DNA of 64,000 bases from Voacanga thouarsii (Eukaryota; Streptophyta; Magnoliopsida; Gentianales; Apocynaceae), in contig JANUWF010001109.1 of assembly GCA_026120185.1 (NCBI GenBank), positions 2,720,001-2,784,000 of the forward strand, read 5' to 3'. Positions 39,258-50,864 of this stretch are shown piece by piece. Every line of letters starts with the position of its first letter. Within the stretch, counting starts at the first letter, position 1. The notes under the pieces were generated by a model. That model saw only the letters and a list, made by a program, of their open reading frames with translations, was not told where the DNA came from and made no database searches. The position numbers and the translations under genes are program-made.

Positions 39258-40912
39258 AATGAAGGTTTTGCGAAAATATAGGGAGCATGCATCTAAATTA
39301 ATAAAACTGGACACATATGTGCGATTAAAATTGTGATTATTCGCTGTTTATGGTATGGATAGATTCTCTGTTAAACCTCTCGGGTGAAGGTATAGGAATC
39401 TATAATTTACTATTTTTCTTAGTAAATCGTGTAAGCCCAATGTTTATGGGTATAGGCAGTTGTTGATTTTGATTGATTTCATTGTATTTAGATTGGAATC
39501 GAAGAGCCAATGGTACCAAAAACTGTGCTGAAAAAGAGGGAAAATTCACGAGAAAAAAACTGCAAGATCCGGCATCCAGAACGGAACCGGCACCGACTTG
39601 GAGTGCTAGAACCGGTGCTTGGCTTGGCTCTGGAAGGCTGGTCCTCGCTCTGGTTTCTAGTTCTATGCGGCGGGTGCAGTGGACCACAGTGCAGATGAGT
39701 GCATGATCCAGTGTGGCGGGTGCAGTAGACCAAGGAATTTTTTTTAAAAAATTTTTCCTTGTAATTTTTCTTGCAATTTCTTTTGGTTTTGGGATCCATA
39801 CCAGGCGAAATTAATATTTTGCAATAGTCAATATTCAAGGAATATTTTTGCATGAAAAATATTAGTAAGAGATTTTAGGATTAAACAAGACCATTAATTA
39901 ATTAATTAATGTATTTAATTCTATTATTTGGGTACTTATGTTTAAAAATAGAAGAGCATGAAAACATCTACTGTTTTCTAGCATGCTATTTATTTTTTGT
40001 ACCTATGTGCACGTTTTCTCAAAAACCAAAGTCTTTGGGAATGTTTTTTACAAGGTAAATATTTTTCTACAAATTAAATGGTTATTTTAACTTGAACAAA
40101 AATTAATCCTTAGATATTTTCTCAAAGGATTTAATCCTTGACATAGAAAATAAATTGGATTTAGATATTTTTGTAAGGTTAAAATAGAAAGCCATTTTAT
40201 TTTAGTTTGGCACAAGAAAAATTATTTTGTCAAATAAATTTGAGACCAAAGTCTCTAGAAAGTTTTAATTGGAAAATTTTTCAAATCATTAAGTTTTTTA
40301 ACTTAAATAAAATTAGTCCATGGGAAAAAATTTCAAATGATATAAGCCTTGATATAGAGATTTTTATGGACTTGGACATTTTATTCTTGAGTTAAGGGAA
40401 AACTTAATGAAAATTTTCAAAAGGATATTTTTCAAAAAATCCTTATTTTAAAAGACTAAGTGGGAGAGGGGTTCTAACGGCCCCACGGCTTCCATTATGA
40501 TCCTCATTAGATATCGTGGATTCCCTCGCGTCACCCTGAGAGTGAACCCGTATCGGATGGGGATACCACAAGGATCTAGATTTAATGGAGGAATGTAATT
40601 AATAACCTGGGACACGTACTATGATCGGCCAATCCCTCGTTGGAGGTCATAGTACGAGGCATGTTCATAAGAAATGAGAAGAAACGGCCATCCCCTCGAT
40701 GGAGTTATCTTTTAGATCATTACTTAGAAAGGAAATTAATTTGTGGTGGTTAACACACTTAGCTTAGGAAACTGTTAATCTTCCCAAGAAGCTATGTCAG
40801 TTTTTCTAAGAGCCAAATTGATTATTATCAATTTTGATAATAAGGATAAAATACACATATTTGTTTTATTTTCACAAACTGAGTTTTTCTTTTATTTTTC
40901 AATTTTTCAGAA
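39258..40912 (+). other. Copia leader between primer site and gag
   Basis: About 1.65 kb without a convincing gene; short frames around 39400-39850 overlap on both strands and are not supported. A GC-richer block (39540-39720) has GGAACCGGCACCG/GAACCGGTGC repeats. At 40500-40710 there is a compact structured stretch: a perfect 10-base inverted repeat CGTACTATGA (40615-40624) / TCATAGTACG (40647-40656) enclosing the small hairpin CCAA-TCCCTCG-TTGG (40629-40643), and a sister hairpin CCAT-CCCCTCG-ATGG (40688-40702). Confidence 0.5.
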
Positions 40913-41803
40913 GTGGTGGGAGGTTCTTTTAGTCCATTGGCCGTTATTCTCCGAGAAAATAAGTTAACGGGACCAAACTATGTGGACTGGAAAAGGAATT
41001 TGGACATAATACTCAAGTCGAGGAGTATAAGTATGTCTTGTATGAAACATGCCCTGTAATCGGGGAGGGTTCCACCGCCGAGGAGCGTGAGGCTGAGAAG
41101 GCATTGAAGAAGGCCGACGAGATGGCTCGTTGTTACATGTTGGCCTCCATGTCTAATGTGCTCTAATCTAAACATGAGTACATGACCACTGCATACGACA
41201 TAACCCAATAATTAGCCATGATATTCACTGGATAAGAGTCAGCTCGCAAGGTAGGAGGCTCTTCGAACCATCATAAACACTAAGATGGCTGAGGGAGTAT
41301 CAGTCAGAGAGCACATGTTCAAGATGATTGCTGCTTTCGAGGAAGCAGAAATCTTAAGGGCTATCATTGACCCCGAGAGCCAATTGGACATGGTTCTCGA
41401 ATCTCTACCGGATTCCTTCACTCAGTTCAAGTTGAACTATAACATGAACAAGTTGAACATGCGTTTGACTGAATTGATGAAGGAGCTCCAGATGGTGGAG
41501 AAGGTCATGAAGCCCTAGTCAAAGGCTATGATTGCCAAAGCTCCATCTTCTAGAATTGGGCCCAAGCCCAGAAAGTTCAAGAAGAAGAAGGAAAACGCAA
41601 CAGGCCAGCCCAAAGACAAACCCAAGGGTAAGTGCTTCAAGGGTGGACTGAAGGAACACTGGAAAAAAGAGTGTTCGGATCTTCAAGCCAAGAAAAACCC
41701 CACAGGTAGTGTTGTCTATCTAGAGTCTATATCAATGGTTGGATCAACTTTCACTTGGATTGTTGATTCAGGAGCCACTAATCACATCTGTAACTCCTTG
41801 TAG
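40913..41803 (+). pseudogene. Copia gag and protease relic (nested element)
   Basis: Gag begins around GPNYVDWKRNLDIIL (about 40970), the UBN2 capsid start. It continues through TAEEREAEKALKKADEMAR with stops and a frameshift, then openly from 41285 (MAEGVSVREHMFKMIAAFEE, SLPDSFTQFKLNYNMNK). The zinc knuckle reads CFKGGLKEHWKKEC (about 41635-41676), where the second cysteine is Gly. The protease site WIVDSGATNHIC is intact at about 41756-41791 and is followed by a stop. Knuckle loss and stops make it inactive. Confidence 0.9.
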
Positions 41804-41851
41804 GGGTTTAGAAAAATTAGAAGACTCTAGAAGGGCGAACATGGACTACGA

Positions 41852-44786
41852 GTGGAAAATGGAGCACAAGTTTGGGCCCTTGCAGTGGAAGAGCTAGATC
41901 TTGTTTTTTATTGTAATAGAATAGTGGTTTTGAAAGATATTTTATATGTACTTGAATTTAGACAAAATTTGATTTCGGTTGCAAAACTAATAAATCAAGG
42001 ATATTCTGTATCTTTTCATTCTGGTATTTCTATCAGTAGAGATGGAGAAATTTTATGTACTGGGCACATGTATGGAAATTTATTTTTCTTAAACCCTATT
42101 AACAACCAATTGAATAACGCTCAATCTGAACATTTAACAAGGAAGAGAAATACCAATATCAATGACTCGTATCTTTGGCATCTAAGGTTGGGTCATATCA
42201 ACTCAACCAGGATTCAGAGATTGATCCATGATGGACCCTTGGGCTCATTGAGATTGGAGAATTGGCCTCAGTGTGAGTCCTACCTGATGGGAAGGATGAC
42301 CAAAAGGTCATTTGCCCCTAAAGCGGATAGAGCCAAGGAAGTATTGGGTCTTATTCACACTGATGTGTGTGGTCCCTTGTCTACACCAGCTAGAGGAGGC
42401 TTTGAGTACTTCATCATTTTCACGGATAATTGTACAAGGTTTGGTTATATTTACCTGATGAGACGCAAGTCTGACTCTTTTAACAAGTTCAAAGAGTTTA
42501 AGGCTGAAGTAGAGCATCGGACAGGTAAATTGATCAAGACCTTACGATCAGATCATGGTGAAGAGTACCTCCTTGGTGAATTCAAGGACTACATGGTACA
42601 TCATGGGATAGTATCCCAACTTTCTACGCCAGGGACGCCCTAGCAAAACAGAGTAGTTGAGAGAAGGAACAGGACATTAATGGAAATGGTCCGAAGCATG
42701 ATGTCTCATGTTACTTTTTCAGTATCTTTTTGGGGATATGCCCTGGAAATAGCGGCATACATACTAAACTTGGTGCCTTCCAAGTCAGTACCTAGGACTC
42801 CCTATGAGATGTGAGTTGGGCGTAAACCAAGTCTGAATCATCTCAAGATATGTGGTTGTCTAGCTTATGTAATGGTCAAGGGAGATAAGTTGGAACTAAT
42901 GTCAGAATTATGCTATTCTGTTGGGTATCCAAAAGGGATAAATGGTAGTTACTTTTATCATCCTAAGGAGCAAAATGTACTATTTAGTACCAATGCTAGA
43001 TATTTAGAGGATGATCAAAGTACTTCCACGAAAAGTTCAACTAGGTTGGAATTGGAGGAAAAGTTATCTTCGGAAGCAACTTCTTCTGAATCGATTGTGG
43101 AACAAGAAGAGGCACAGCCTCAAAAGCCTGTACAAATGGAGTCTCGTCGTAGTGGAAGAGTGTCTAGGGTTCCAGAAAAGTGGACTGGAGAAGCTTTCGA
43201 GTTGGTCTCCGACCATCAGGAATAAGACCCCATTAGATACGAGAAGGCTATTGCTGATGCCGATGCAAATCTGTGGCATAAAGTAATGAAAGCCGAGATT
43301 GAGTCTATGTATCTCAATCAGGTTTGGGATTTTGTAGCTTCACTTGAAGGGATAAAACCCATAAGGTGTAAGTGGGTATACAAGAGAAATAGTGGAATAG
43401 ATGGGAAAGTGGAAACTTTCAAAACTAGGCTTGTGGCTAAAAGGTATACTCAGAAAGAGGGAATCGATTATGAGGAAAGCTTTTTCCCGGTGGCCATACT
43501 TAAGTCCATTCGTATCCTCTTTGCCATCGCATGTCATTATAACTACGAGATATGACAAATGGATGTCAAGACGGCATTTTTAAATAGGCATCTTAGTGAA
43601 GACATCTATATGTCCTAACCGGAAAGCTTTATTGCTGAAGGTCAAGAACATATGGTTTGCAAGCTTAAGAAGACCATTTATGGACTTAAGTAGGCATCAA
43701 GGGCATGGAACATTCGCTTTAATAAGACTATAAAGTCTTTTGATTTTGTTCAAAATGAGGATGAACTATGCGTGTACAGGAAGCTTGAAGGCATTAATGT
43801 GATTTTTCTTGTCTTGTATGTGAATGATATTCTACTAATTGGAAATGATGTAGGGTCATTGTCATCTACAAAGGTTTGACTGTCTAGTCAATTCAGTATG
43901 GAAGACTTGGAAGAAGCCAGCTACACTTCTTAGAAATAGGAAGCAGAGAATGTTAGGATTATCCCAAGCGGCATACATTGACAAGATGCTGGTCAAGTAC
44001 AACATGGACTTATGCAAGGGAGCTCTAATTCCTTGCAGACATGAGTTGTCACTTTCTTCAAAGGATTGTCCTAAGTCTCAAGAAGAAAATGACAGAATGA
44101 GTAGGATTCCCTACGCTTCGACTGTGGGAAGTCTCATGTACGTCATATTGTGTATTAGACCAGATATCTGCTTTACCGTATACTTGGTTAGCAGATATCA
44201 GTCAAACCCTGGGGAGGTTCATTGGCAAGCTGTAAAGTATATACTCAAGTACTTCAAGGAAACGAGAGATTATATGCTGGTTTACAAGACTGATGACTTG
44301 GTTTCTACAGGATACACAGACTCAGACTTCCAAGCAGCTAAGGATGAGAGAAAATCCACTAGTGGATATATCTTTACCTTGTCTGGAGGAGCTATTTCAT
44401 GGAGGAGTATCAAGCAATCTTGCATTGCTAACTCAACCATGGAAGCTGAGTATGTGACAGCTTCGAAAGCATCTAAGGAAACAGTCTGACTCCAGAAGTT
44501 CCTTTCATAGCTTGGAGTCGTGCCACACATGGACAAGCCGATTGTGATGTATTGCGACAACACTGGAGTAGTATCATAATCAAAAGAACCCAGGAACTAC
44601 AAAAAGGGGAAGCACATCGAGAGGAAGTACCACTTGATCCGGAATTTCATCCAGAGACGGGAAGTCGTGGTGGAAGAGATTGCCTCCAAGAACAATCTAG
44701 CAGATCCATTCACCAAGCCTTTGACTAAGAGAGTCTTCAAGAAACACTTAGACACCATAAGGGTGGGCACCTACGGACTTACTTAG
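41852..44786 (+). pseudogene. Copia pol relic (nested element)
   Basis: Open to 42643: linker VLKDILYVLEFRQNLISVAK, pre-integrase SYLWHLRLGHINSTRIQRLI and the HHCC remainder, integrase LIHTDVCGPLSTPARGGFEY and TLRSDHGEEYLLGEF. After a TAG replacing a Gln codon the integrase C-terminus follows, ending at 43225. RT begins IKPIRCKWVYKRNSGIDGKV (about 43350). The catalytic Y-V-D-D is Y-V-N-D at 43817-43828, and a frameshift lies near 43950. RNase H shows DICFTVYLVSRYQSNPGEVH, DFQAAKDERKSTSGYIFTL and MYCDNTGVV; the end RVGTYGLT precedes TAG 44784-44786. Several glutamine codons have become stops (CAG or CAA to TAG/TAA), consistent with cytosine deamination. Confidence 0.93.
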
Positions 44787-44808
44787 TCTTAAAGTGCAAG
44801 TGGGAGAT

Positions 44809-46625
44809 TGTTGGGATGTATGCCCTCTTAGACTAGGTTTCTGATGTAAAAATAAAATGTTTTAATAAAAGAATTTATTTTTAGAAATTATTTGTGAATT
44901 TACAGTTTTATTTATGCACAATTACGTTTGGAAAAGACCCATTGTGTTTAAGTAAGTGGTCCATGTAAATGGAGGTCTTTCACAGTAAGGTATGGATCAC
45001 GGGTTACTTCATACATAAACTTTTGTTCTTAACCAATTGATGAGAATGTGAATCTCATCATGTCTAGGTTTATGCTGTGAATTCTAAATGGGAAATGGCT
45101 TACCTTTAGCCAGTGAGTAGTCCACTCACTTCATGACATAAAAGTATTTCGAATATGTAGAACATGACCTGTAGTTGTGGTTTTTAAAAGTACTATATGA
45201 TAAAAACCTAGACTACTTCCACTACAGCGTGTACTAGTACTCTACGATTTGAGTATGAGTTGGTAGTCTGACGAAGTTGGAAGCATATACTTTGATATGC
45301 TATAGTTAAGGCTCTATCGTATGGCCAATATACTTGCATGTTGGGTATGTGTGACTAGTTAGTTAAAACAGACTTGTACAAGATAATTTCTATACTATAT
45401 CGCACATTGTGGTTGTCTGAATGATCTAAATATCCAAGGCCTTGGAAAACATAACTTGGATGCTTGCTTTAGGGTAGCTCCCTTGGAAAGCGGAAACAAT
45501 TCAGGAAGTCGTGAATCATTGGACTAGAGGCCTAAGGATGGTAGATGTCATTTAGAGAGGTGTTAGTACACTTCTTCTTCTCTAAATGTATGGCAATGTA
45601 TAGAGGGATATTTTAGTCATTACACCTGTAGGTCGGAGACTTTGCTAACGCAGCACTGTCTTTGGGATCAATATTTTCTTATGGTGATATTAGAAAATAT
45701 TTAAAATATAAAATACAGCTATTTATATAGCAAGGGTATTTTGGTCATTTTAGTAGCCAATGCAGCGTGTCTTTTGGTCCCTAGTATAGACCGTGAGTCC
45801 TAATTAAATACGGGCTAAGGAATTGATCTTAAATTAAATAGAATTATTTTATTGAAATAGTCTGATTTAATTATTGGGCTAGAATAAAATAAAGGTCCAT
45901 GGAGAGAGAATTAATTAAATTAATTTTGTGGCTTAATTAATTATTCAGGGCTTTAACCTAATTTGAATAATTAGGGATTAACCTGAGACTAAACTGATTT
46001 AGGCTTATTTAATTGGACTGGTTTATTTGAGTTGGAAAATTAATTATTTGTTGCGCCATTGAGTTGGTTCTAACTAGAATAATTAATTAAGCCCAATAGG
46101 CTAAACCAAGAGTCCAATGGCCCAATCCAGTTTAACCTAGGGTTTTTTATTTAAGTTAAACAGGAGGATTGAAAACAATGTTGTTGTAATCAGACACACA
46201 ACAGAGACGGCTTCTTCTCTGTAGAAGCCAGGCATCTCTCTCTCTCTCTCTCTCTAAAAATTCCCTAGCCTGTTAATTGTTCCCCAAACGGAAGTTAGGC
46301 AGGCCATATACTAGAAGACCGAGAGTTAGGCGTTCATATACATGCAAAGGCGGAGTAGAAGGCTTGCAAAAATTACACCAGAGGCTTCTACCAACACACC
46401 TACCCCGGTTGTGCACGCCCTAGTCCAACCACCTTTGAAAACCAGAAGGAGAGGTATTTATTTTAAAACCTCGGGATTGAGACAGGGAGCAACCGGCACC
46501 GGCTAGGGCTACCGGAGCTGGCGCTGGCGCCAGCCCTGCCCTGAAATCCTTGTTCTTGTTTTTTTTCAGTTTTTTTTATGTTCACTTCCGCTACGTGCTC
46601 CGTGTTCCCGCTTTCCACGCCTTCA
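44809..46625 (+). repeat. 3' LTR of the nested Copia element
   Basis: TGTTGGGATGTATGCC...CCACGCCTTCA, preceded by purine tract AAGTGGGAGAT. Hairpin arms GGTTTTTA (45179-45186) / TAAAAACC (45201-45208), palindrome CCAAGGCCTTGG (45434-45445) and stem ATTTAGAGAGG/CTTCTCTAAAT (45550-45587) occupy the same places as in the other copies. A (CT)n run lies near 46235-46255. Confidence 0.95.
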
Positions 46626-46630
46626 TGTGT

Positions 46631-48433
46631 AACATGGATGTTGTTAATCCTTTTGGTTTTCTTGAACCAAATTATGGTTTTCCTGAACAAGATGATTTTG
46701 TTTCATGCTAAGCTTTAAATGGAAAAATGAATCTTTATGATCATGATTATTAAGCATCGGTTGAAATTTTCCCAAAGCATGAGAATATGTATAACAACCT
46801 TTTTTGCTTTTTTTTTAACAAGGTTTTGGTTTCTCTAAACTAGAAAATGATTAAATATTAGGAAAATGAATATTTCTACAAAGGATTATGAACTCTTTTT
46901 GTTTTGAATATTTTCTAAGTGCAAGTATTTATTAAAAGCATCTTTCTCATATGCTATGTGACAAATGAGTATTTTACTTGTACAAATTGTTCCGTTCCAT
47001 GTTTAATGATAACACATGCAAGTGATGATTTCTTTGCTTTTATGGAACGACAGATTACTTAAAATATGAAATCCTTGAATTTACTTCCTTTTTTGGATTT
47101 AGAATTCTGGATTTGGCTGAATAAAATTCCTTTTGGACTCGGATATACATAATTTACAAAAATATTCTAAATGGATGAATTTATCACTCGGGAAGGACTT
47201 TTTATCCATCTACACTATGATTCTGGACAAAGATTTCACGGTATGAAATCAGCATTGGGAAAGCAATCTTACAACAATGCATGATCGCATTTTCCCTTAA
47301 TTACATTCCGAAGCATGATTGTGATGATTGAAATGTTCATGTCCATTTATGTATTTTGGGCTTTAGGAATGGTTATTTGAGAAACGACAAACTTCTACAA
47401 AATAATATTTTTGCCCTATAAAATGTTTTCTTGATATTCCCTCAAAACATATGATTTCCCTTAGGGAATATAATATTAGACTGGTCTTGTGAACCAATGA
47501 AGACGTTGAACATAATAATATGTTTTAGCCTCCTTTGTCCGTTTTGAACTCAAAAGTTCACTGATGGATAATGCCTCTTAATCTCATTCTGTTTACTTAA
47601 CTGATTAAGATTTCGTTCCATCTAATGCCAAGACTATGTTACACTTATAATTTATTTTACAGTAACCTTATGTTCTTGTTATGCACAGGTTAGACATATA
47701 GTTCTTCATTGATTTGCCTGGACAGACGAGCTCTTCTTAGGTAAGAAAATACTTGGTAGGCATTTTTAGAATCCCGTGAGTGATGGGTGATCACTCTCTA
47801 TGGGTAATGGGTGATTACCCTCAAATTTAGTGTTGTTGATTAAATATTTTGAGGTTATTTGTGTCTTGTGAATTTTTTATAATGAATGTTGGGTGAATTG
47901 AGGTGGTTTTGTACCTGGAAAATGTTCAAGTTATAAGGGAAACTCTGTCAAAATTTTTTAAAAAATTGAGGTGGCTTAATGCCAAGAAATTCTTATTATT
48001 TCTTACCTAGTGTATTTTCATATGTTCTTTTCACTGTGAAGTTGATCTATGCATGGTGAGGAACATTTTGAATTAAGTTTTGATGGCTGAAGCTGAATGA
48101 ATTCCTAATGGAGACTTTGAGAAAAGTTATGTTTGTGTGCTGTTTCTGAAGGATGTTAACTAGACTATTTGAGAGTATTTTGGTGTGATTTTTCAGTTCA
48201 TTTTATGTGTTTTGGTGGTAAGAAAAAGCAATAAAAAGAAGGGCAAGAACAAAGTATATAAACTCCATATAATATAAAATGATAAAGCTGAAAATAGAAT
48301 GAAGGAAATACTAGAAAAGTTAAGTGCATGCTATTTTGGATCATTGTGGCCTAATGGATGGTTAGGAGCATTATTTACCCTTGGATCAAAAGAACCCTAG
48401 TATAAAAGCTTTATTATTATTATTATTATTATT

Positions 48434-48493
<60 letters not shown>

Positions 48494-49439
48494 ACTATCC
48501 TTCTCCAATATCCTAAGGTGTTTCCTAGTTTTAGAAGTAGGGCCTTGAAAAAAGGTGTGGAATGTGTTTTTATTCTACTACTTGAGTTGTGCAAATTTGA
48601 GTTCATGATGCTTGAATTGGTTAAATAGCTTGATTTATTTGATTTATGTTTTCTATGTTTTTGCTTAAGGGGTAGAATAATATTCTTGTACTGAATATGA
48701 GCTTGTCTAACTTAACTTTGATGGTCTTAGGATTATTTGGTTTAATACATGAGTTTGTGAAGTTTTGAAAGGGTTGAATGAATAACAAATTTATATTTAA
48801 GTTGGAAAGAAGGTTATGCTTTATTGTAGATGAATTTGCTGTGGATAAGTTTGATGAATTTTTTTCCCTTGTTCATAAGCTATTTACTTGATGTTTATTT
48901 CTTGTTTGCTTGAGGACAGGTAAAGCTTAAATGTTGGAGAATGTGATAGGATCTAATTTTGTCTATATTTTTCTAATTATTTGAGATTGTTTTGTGATAC
49001 TTTTGGTTTAATAACTAGTCATTTCCCTTTCTATTTGATATTTTACTTGTGGAAACTGGTCTTGGTACTTTTGTACAGAAATTAGAAGATTTGGAGGTTA
49101 TTTTACTTTTGGTTTAATAACTAGTCAATTCTCCATTACTGATTAATTGTTTTGAGGTTAATTGTGTTTTGTGTGCCATTTACAATGAATGTTGGGTGAA
49201 TTGAGGTGGCTCTGTGCCTGAAAAACGTTCAAGTTATAGGAGAAACTCTGTTAAATTTTTTTTAAAGGATTTAAAATACACAACTCGATAGTTGATAGTA
49301 TTTCTTCGGTATCATTATTCAATCTTTCTTCCATAATTCATAACAAGTATATTAGGGTCCTCGACCTTCACAATCACCATCGTTCTTCATTCGAATGATA
49401 CAAGTGCTAATAAGCTATATGGTTATGGCCTAAATGTAG
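46631..49439 (+). other. AT-rich interior of CACTA-B
   Basis: No domain-bearing frame; continues the non-coding text broken by the Copia insertion. Two similar blocks (about 47820-47950 and 49150-49260, both with TTGAGGTGG, AATGTTGGGTGAATTGAGG and AACTCTGT words) show an internal duplication. TTGCTTGAGGACAGGTAAAGC at 48906-48926 is a word often seen near the 3' end of other plant retroelements and may mark an older inserted fragment. Confidence 0.4.
48411..48493. repeat. Compound (TTA)n(TTG)n microsatellite
   Basis: About nine TTA units pass directly into about nineteen TTG units. A single A-to-G switch in the repeat unit followed by expansion explains it. Confidence 0.95.
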
Positions 49440-50620
49440 ATGGATGATCGTAGTTGGATGTACAGAAGACACGTATAGGGGATTAAAGGAATTACATCTG
49501 AGTTTGAACAAGAGGTCAAGCGATTCATTGCATATTATTTTTCAACTGGTCCAGCATCAGTTATTAAAGTGATTCATTAAGTTTGAACAAGGGTTTTAGG
49601 AAGTATTCAGAATAGATATCTTACCCCGGATGAATTTAAGGCTGCCACAAATTACATATACCTAAACTGTGAAGAAATTTAACCATACATTACGTAAGTA
49701 TACCGCTATTTTGCACATTTCTAGATTTTATACGGCAATACTTTGAATAAGTATCCTTATGTGTTCATTTTGGTCGTTTTAGGAAATTCAAAAATGACTT
49801 GTAATTGTATAAGTCGAGTATAACAGACCCTGAAGTTGATAGGAGAATAGAGTCGGAGTTTGTAGGATGGTTTATGACTTATGTGAGTTGAACACATCCA
49901 AAATGAGACTTTAAAATAAATTACATTGATAATGAAGGTGCATTAACACTTTGTTTTTTGCTAGGTTCATGATCCACAAAATCAAGTGACTGAACAACAC
50001 TTAAAAAGCTTGGCCTGGGGACCTTCGAGATAAGTGAAATACTTCCATGGCTATTTCATAAATGGTTTTAGGTTCCATACACATTATCAGTCATTCGAAA
50101 AAAAATAAATAAATAACAGTGGAGTTTGTGTTAAAGGCGACGGAGATAGTGCCAACGATTATTATGGAGTATTGAAGTAGATTATCGAACTTCAGTTCCC
50201 TGGGACTCCTTGTTTAAAAGTTGTCCTATTCAAGTGTGATTGGTTTAATCCAATGCTAAATTAGGGGGTTAAAATTCATCCTCACCACAAACTTGTTGAC
50301 ATCAACTGCAAAAGGAATTACCCAAAATATGACCCATTTGTGTTAGTTCAACAAGCAACTCAAGTGTATTTCCTATCCTACCCGAGGAGCAAAAGACCAA
50401 AATCTGATTGGGTAGCTGTTTGTAAAATGAAAGCTTGACATGTCATTGATGCAACCGTTGTCGAGACACTATATCAGGAGGAAGTAGATGATACGCATGT
50501 AATCAATGTATGTGTTGAGGATGACAACTTTGGAAGATTAGCAGATAAGTCTGGTATTGGAGACAATCGATTTTATGGATTTGGGTTTAATAATGGAGGA
50601 AGCACAACCGAACAATGAAA
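49440..50620 (+). pseudogene. CACTA TNPD-type transposase relic, core deleted
   Basis: The ATG at 49440 opens MDDRSWMYRR, the start of the transposase-associated domain, followed by TSEFEQEVKRFIAYYFSTGP. Within 200 bases the reading jumps to YIYLNCEEI-PYIT, which in TNPD proteins lies after the catalytic and DUF4218 regions. Then come, across apparent introns, FKNDL-LYKSSITDPEVDRRI and SLAWGPSR (near 50005). The DUF4216 domain follows: FHGYFINGFRF, GDGDSANDYYGVLK, LFKCDWFNPMLN, DPFVLVQQATQVYFLSYP (to about 50400). The Transposase_21 catalytic core is missing and there are several stops, so this is an internally deleted pseudogene. Confidence 0.8.
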
Positions 50621-50864
50621 ACGATGACGAGGAAGAAGAATGGAAGACAGGATCCTTTACAGACGACGATGTGGAAGGCTACTCATCCGATGATGACAGA
50701 AGTCCATAGACTAGGTCCAAGTTTAACTAATGTATAGATATAATTATTAGTTTGTTATCGTTACATTACAAGTGTTTTACTTTGCTTTATACTTTTAAAT
50801 TTATTATTTTTTTCTTTTCCCAAAATATGACCATTTTTATATATTTAAATAATTCTAGATACAT

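Larger units (their letters stand above)
37439..46625 (+). mobile_element. Full-length Copia element with 1.8 kb LTRs
   Basis: LTRs 37439-39244 (1806 bases) and 44809-46625 (1817 bases) bound a gag-pol region; perfect duplications TGTGT lie at 37434-37438 and 46626-46630. Long LTRs, order gag-protease-integrase-RT-RNase H, and motif style resemble the Angela-type group of Ty1/Copia; this placement is by eye. Ten substitutions in about the first 145 LTR bases indicate an old insertion. Confidence 0.96.

Noticed and set aside
39400..39853. Overlapping open frames on both strands in the Copia leader
   Set aside because: Frames on both strands result from a GC-richer, stop-poor block; no homology to gag or to an extra Copia gene seen.
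48397..48606. Poly-threonine frame on the minus strand
   Set aside because: Translation of the (TTA)n(TTG)n microsatellite.
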